Shown here: piece after piece, positions 63,156 to 64,000 of the stretch
How the letters are laid out: the number at the start of each line of letters is the position of its first letter
Position numbering within the stretch: the stretch's first letter is position 1
Assembly: GCF_002847015.1 (NCBI RefSeq)
Contig: NZ_CP025085.1
Location: 4,774,001-4,838,000 of the forward strand
Length of the DNA: 64,000 nucleotides
Direction of reading: 5' to 3'
Source of the DNA: Prodigiosinella confusarubida
GTDB lineage: Bacteria; Pseudomonadota; Gammaproteobacteria; Enterobacterales; Enterobacteriaceae
Position numbers and translations under genes: made by a program
Notes under the pieces: generated by a model
What the model was told of the DNA's origin: nothing
The model's input: only the letters and a program-made list of their open reading frames with translations
Database searches by the model: none

Positions 63156-64000
63156 ATGAATGAAACAATTAATAATCACTTCAGCCTAACCGATTATGAC
63201 GTGTCACAATTCAAGAAGAATGGCTTTGTTGTTTTACGATCATTTCTGTCAACTTCACTGATTTCATATATTAAGAACTCCATCACTGAACACCTGCGGT
63301 TGTTGGATGAAAACCAAACTGGTTTCAAGCGCGTCGGATACGATATTTTTGAAAACGATTTAGTTATCAAGGCGCTGCTGGCCCATGACTGCTTCTCCGG
63401 CACATTGACCACGCTGGCTAATCGCAGCCTGTTCTATACCCAGGGGCTGGGTTTCCAGATAGAAAAAGAAAAGCACACGGGTTTTCCTTGGCACATTGGG
63501 ACACAAAGCTTTGGTTATCAACATGGTGAGGATTTTGGCTGTTCGATGTGGGTGCCGTTAGTAAAAATTGATACCGATAATCAGGGAGGCGGTATGAGCT
63601 ATGTGCCGGAACATATTATTTCGGGCAAGTTTATGTATATGGATATCGATCCGTCTATCGATCAAATGATGCGTGAGCTTGCTGAGGTGGACAGAGATTC
63701 CCTTGAGTTGGGCAATTACATCGAGTTACGGCACAGTATTCTCAATTCACCCGCGCTCAGTACGTTACTAGAATATTACAAGCATACTGATTCGTTTAAC
63801 CTCGGTGATGTATTGATTTTTAACAAAAATGTGATCCACGCCAGTGAACCGTTATTAGAAGGAGAGATCGCAACACGTACCGCTTTTGTGATGCGTTTTA
63901 TCGACATCGATAGCCGCTACGATGAAACCCGTTCCCGCGGACTAGACTTCTCAATGATCTATTTTGGCCATCCCCCTTCCTCCGATTTTCACACTAAAGT
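63156..64000 (+). CDS. PhyH-family Fe(II)/2-oxoglutarate enzyme with HxG motif (partial)
   Basis: 281 residues of a phytanoyl-CoA-dioxygenase-like protein; no stop before the window end. The start FKKNGFVVLRSFLSTSLI is typical of the family. The first metal motif reads FPWHIGTQSF, so His113 is followed by Gly115 where hydroxylases have Asp. The distal His228 lies in NKNVIHASEP and Arg241, 13 residues later, fits the 2-oxoglutarate carboxylate ligand; SyrB2 has the same His-to-Arg spacing. GGGMSYVPEHIISG matches the family's GGMxxxPGSH turn. HxG/HxA occurs in non-heme iron halogenases, so a halogenase is possible; a different chemistry or use of His123-Glu125 cannot be excluded. The frame is intact, unlike its upstream neighbours. 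Confidence 0.8.
   Translation, partial: MNETINNHFSLTDYDVSQFKKNGFVVLRSFLSTSLISYIKNSITEHLRLLDENQTGFKRVGYDIFENDLVIKALLAHDCFSGTLTTLANRSLFYTQGLGFQIEKEKHTGFPWHIGTQSFGYQHGEDFGCSMWVPLVKIDTDNQGGGMSYVPEHIISGKFMYMDIDPSIDQMMRELAEVDRDSLELGNYIELRHSILNSPALSTLLEYYKHTDSFNLGDVLIFNKNVIHASEPLLEGEIATRTAFVMRFIDIDSRYDETRSRGLDFSMIYFGHPPSSDFHTK

Overview
This window looks like chromosome from an enterobacterium of the order Enterobacterales. The mix of a budRAB acetoin locus, an E. coli-like ydcSTUV-patD locus, a full lsr operon and the core metY-rimP-nusA-infB-rbfA-truB-rpsO-pnp-nlpI-deaD block fits the Pectobacteriaceae (Dickeya/Musicola/Brenneria-like) best. That placement is an inference from protein similarity recalled from E. 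coli and Klebsiella; no search was run.

Layout. 1-3.5 kb: trhA/yqfA, an HD phosphohydrolase, an Mrr-type restriction enzyme, a decayed type I restriction-like fragment and a nested repeat element. 3.5-8 kb: glycine cleavage operon gcvTHP (minus). 8-14 kb: a fucO-like iron alcohol dehydrogenase, then budAB (acetolactate to acetoin) divergent from its LysR regulator budR. 14-22.2 kb: ydcSTUV-patD, a putative polyamine ABC importer with gamma-aminobutyraldehyde dehydrogenase, broken by an ERIC repeat and followed upstream by a second PatD-like dehydrogenase and a LysR gene with its own palindromic operator. 22.4-27 kb: three tandem tRNA-Leu(CAG) genes, a LysR/aldo-keto reductase divergent pair, rsmC, holD-rimI. 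26.9-31.4 kb: deoCABD with a deoP2-type double CRP promoter. 31.5-41 kb: complete AI-2 uptake and processing system lsrK-lsrR / lsrACDBFG. 41-43 kb: small orphan genes and a long gene-poor stretch. 43-47.6 kb: yhbQ, yhbS, ubiT, ubiU-ubiV (anaerobic ubiquinone synthesis) and yhbW. 47.7-59.9 kb: the translation/RNA-decay block ending at initiator tRNA metY.

The last 4 kb (60-64 kb) is different in character. It holds an AzlD/AzlC amino-acid exporter pair (AzlC lacks its N-terminal half), the C-terminal quarter of a class III aminotransferase, an aldehyde dehydrogenase frameshifted by an exact 10-bp tandem duplication, and the first 281 residues of a phytanoyl-CoA-dioxygenase-like protein that runs off the window. 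That protein reads His-x-Gly where these enzymes normally have the iron-binding His-x-Asp, the substitution seen in non-heme iron halogenases such as SyrB2 (HxA), WelO5 and BesD (HxG). I read this as the edge of a decaying amino-acid-modifying biosynthetic island inserted upstream of metY. It is the most interesting part of the window.

How the genes work together: most of the window is catabolic supply (glycine, polyamines, deoxynucleosides, AI-2) plus fermentation (acetoin) and core translation machinery. Three regulatory arrays can be read directly: the deo double CRP site with 52-bp spacing, the paired AT-rich inverted repeats between lsrR and lsrA, and the CATTCGGTTTAA operators around the second PatD paralogue and its LysR gene.
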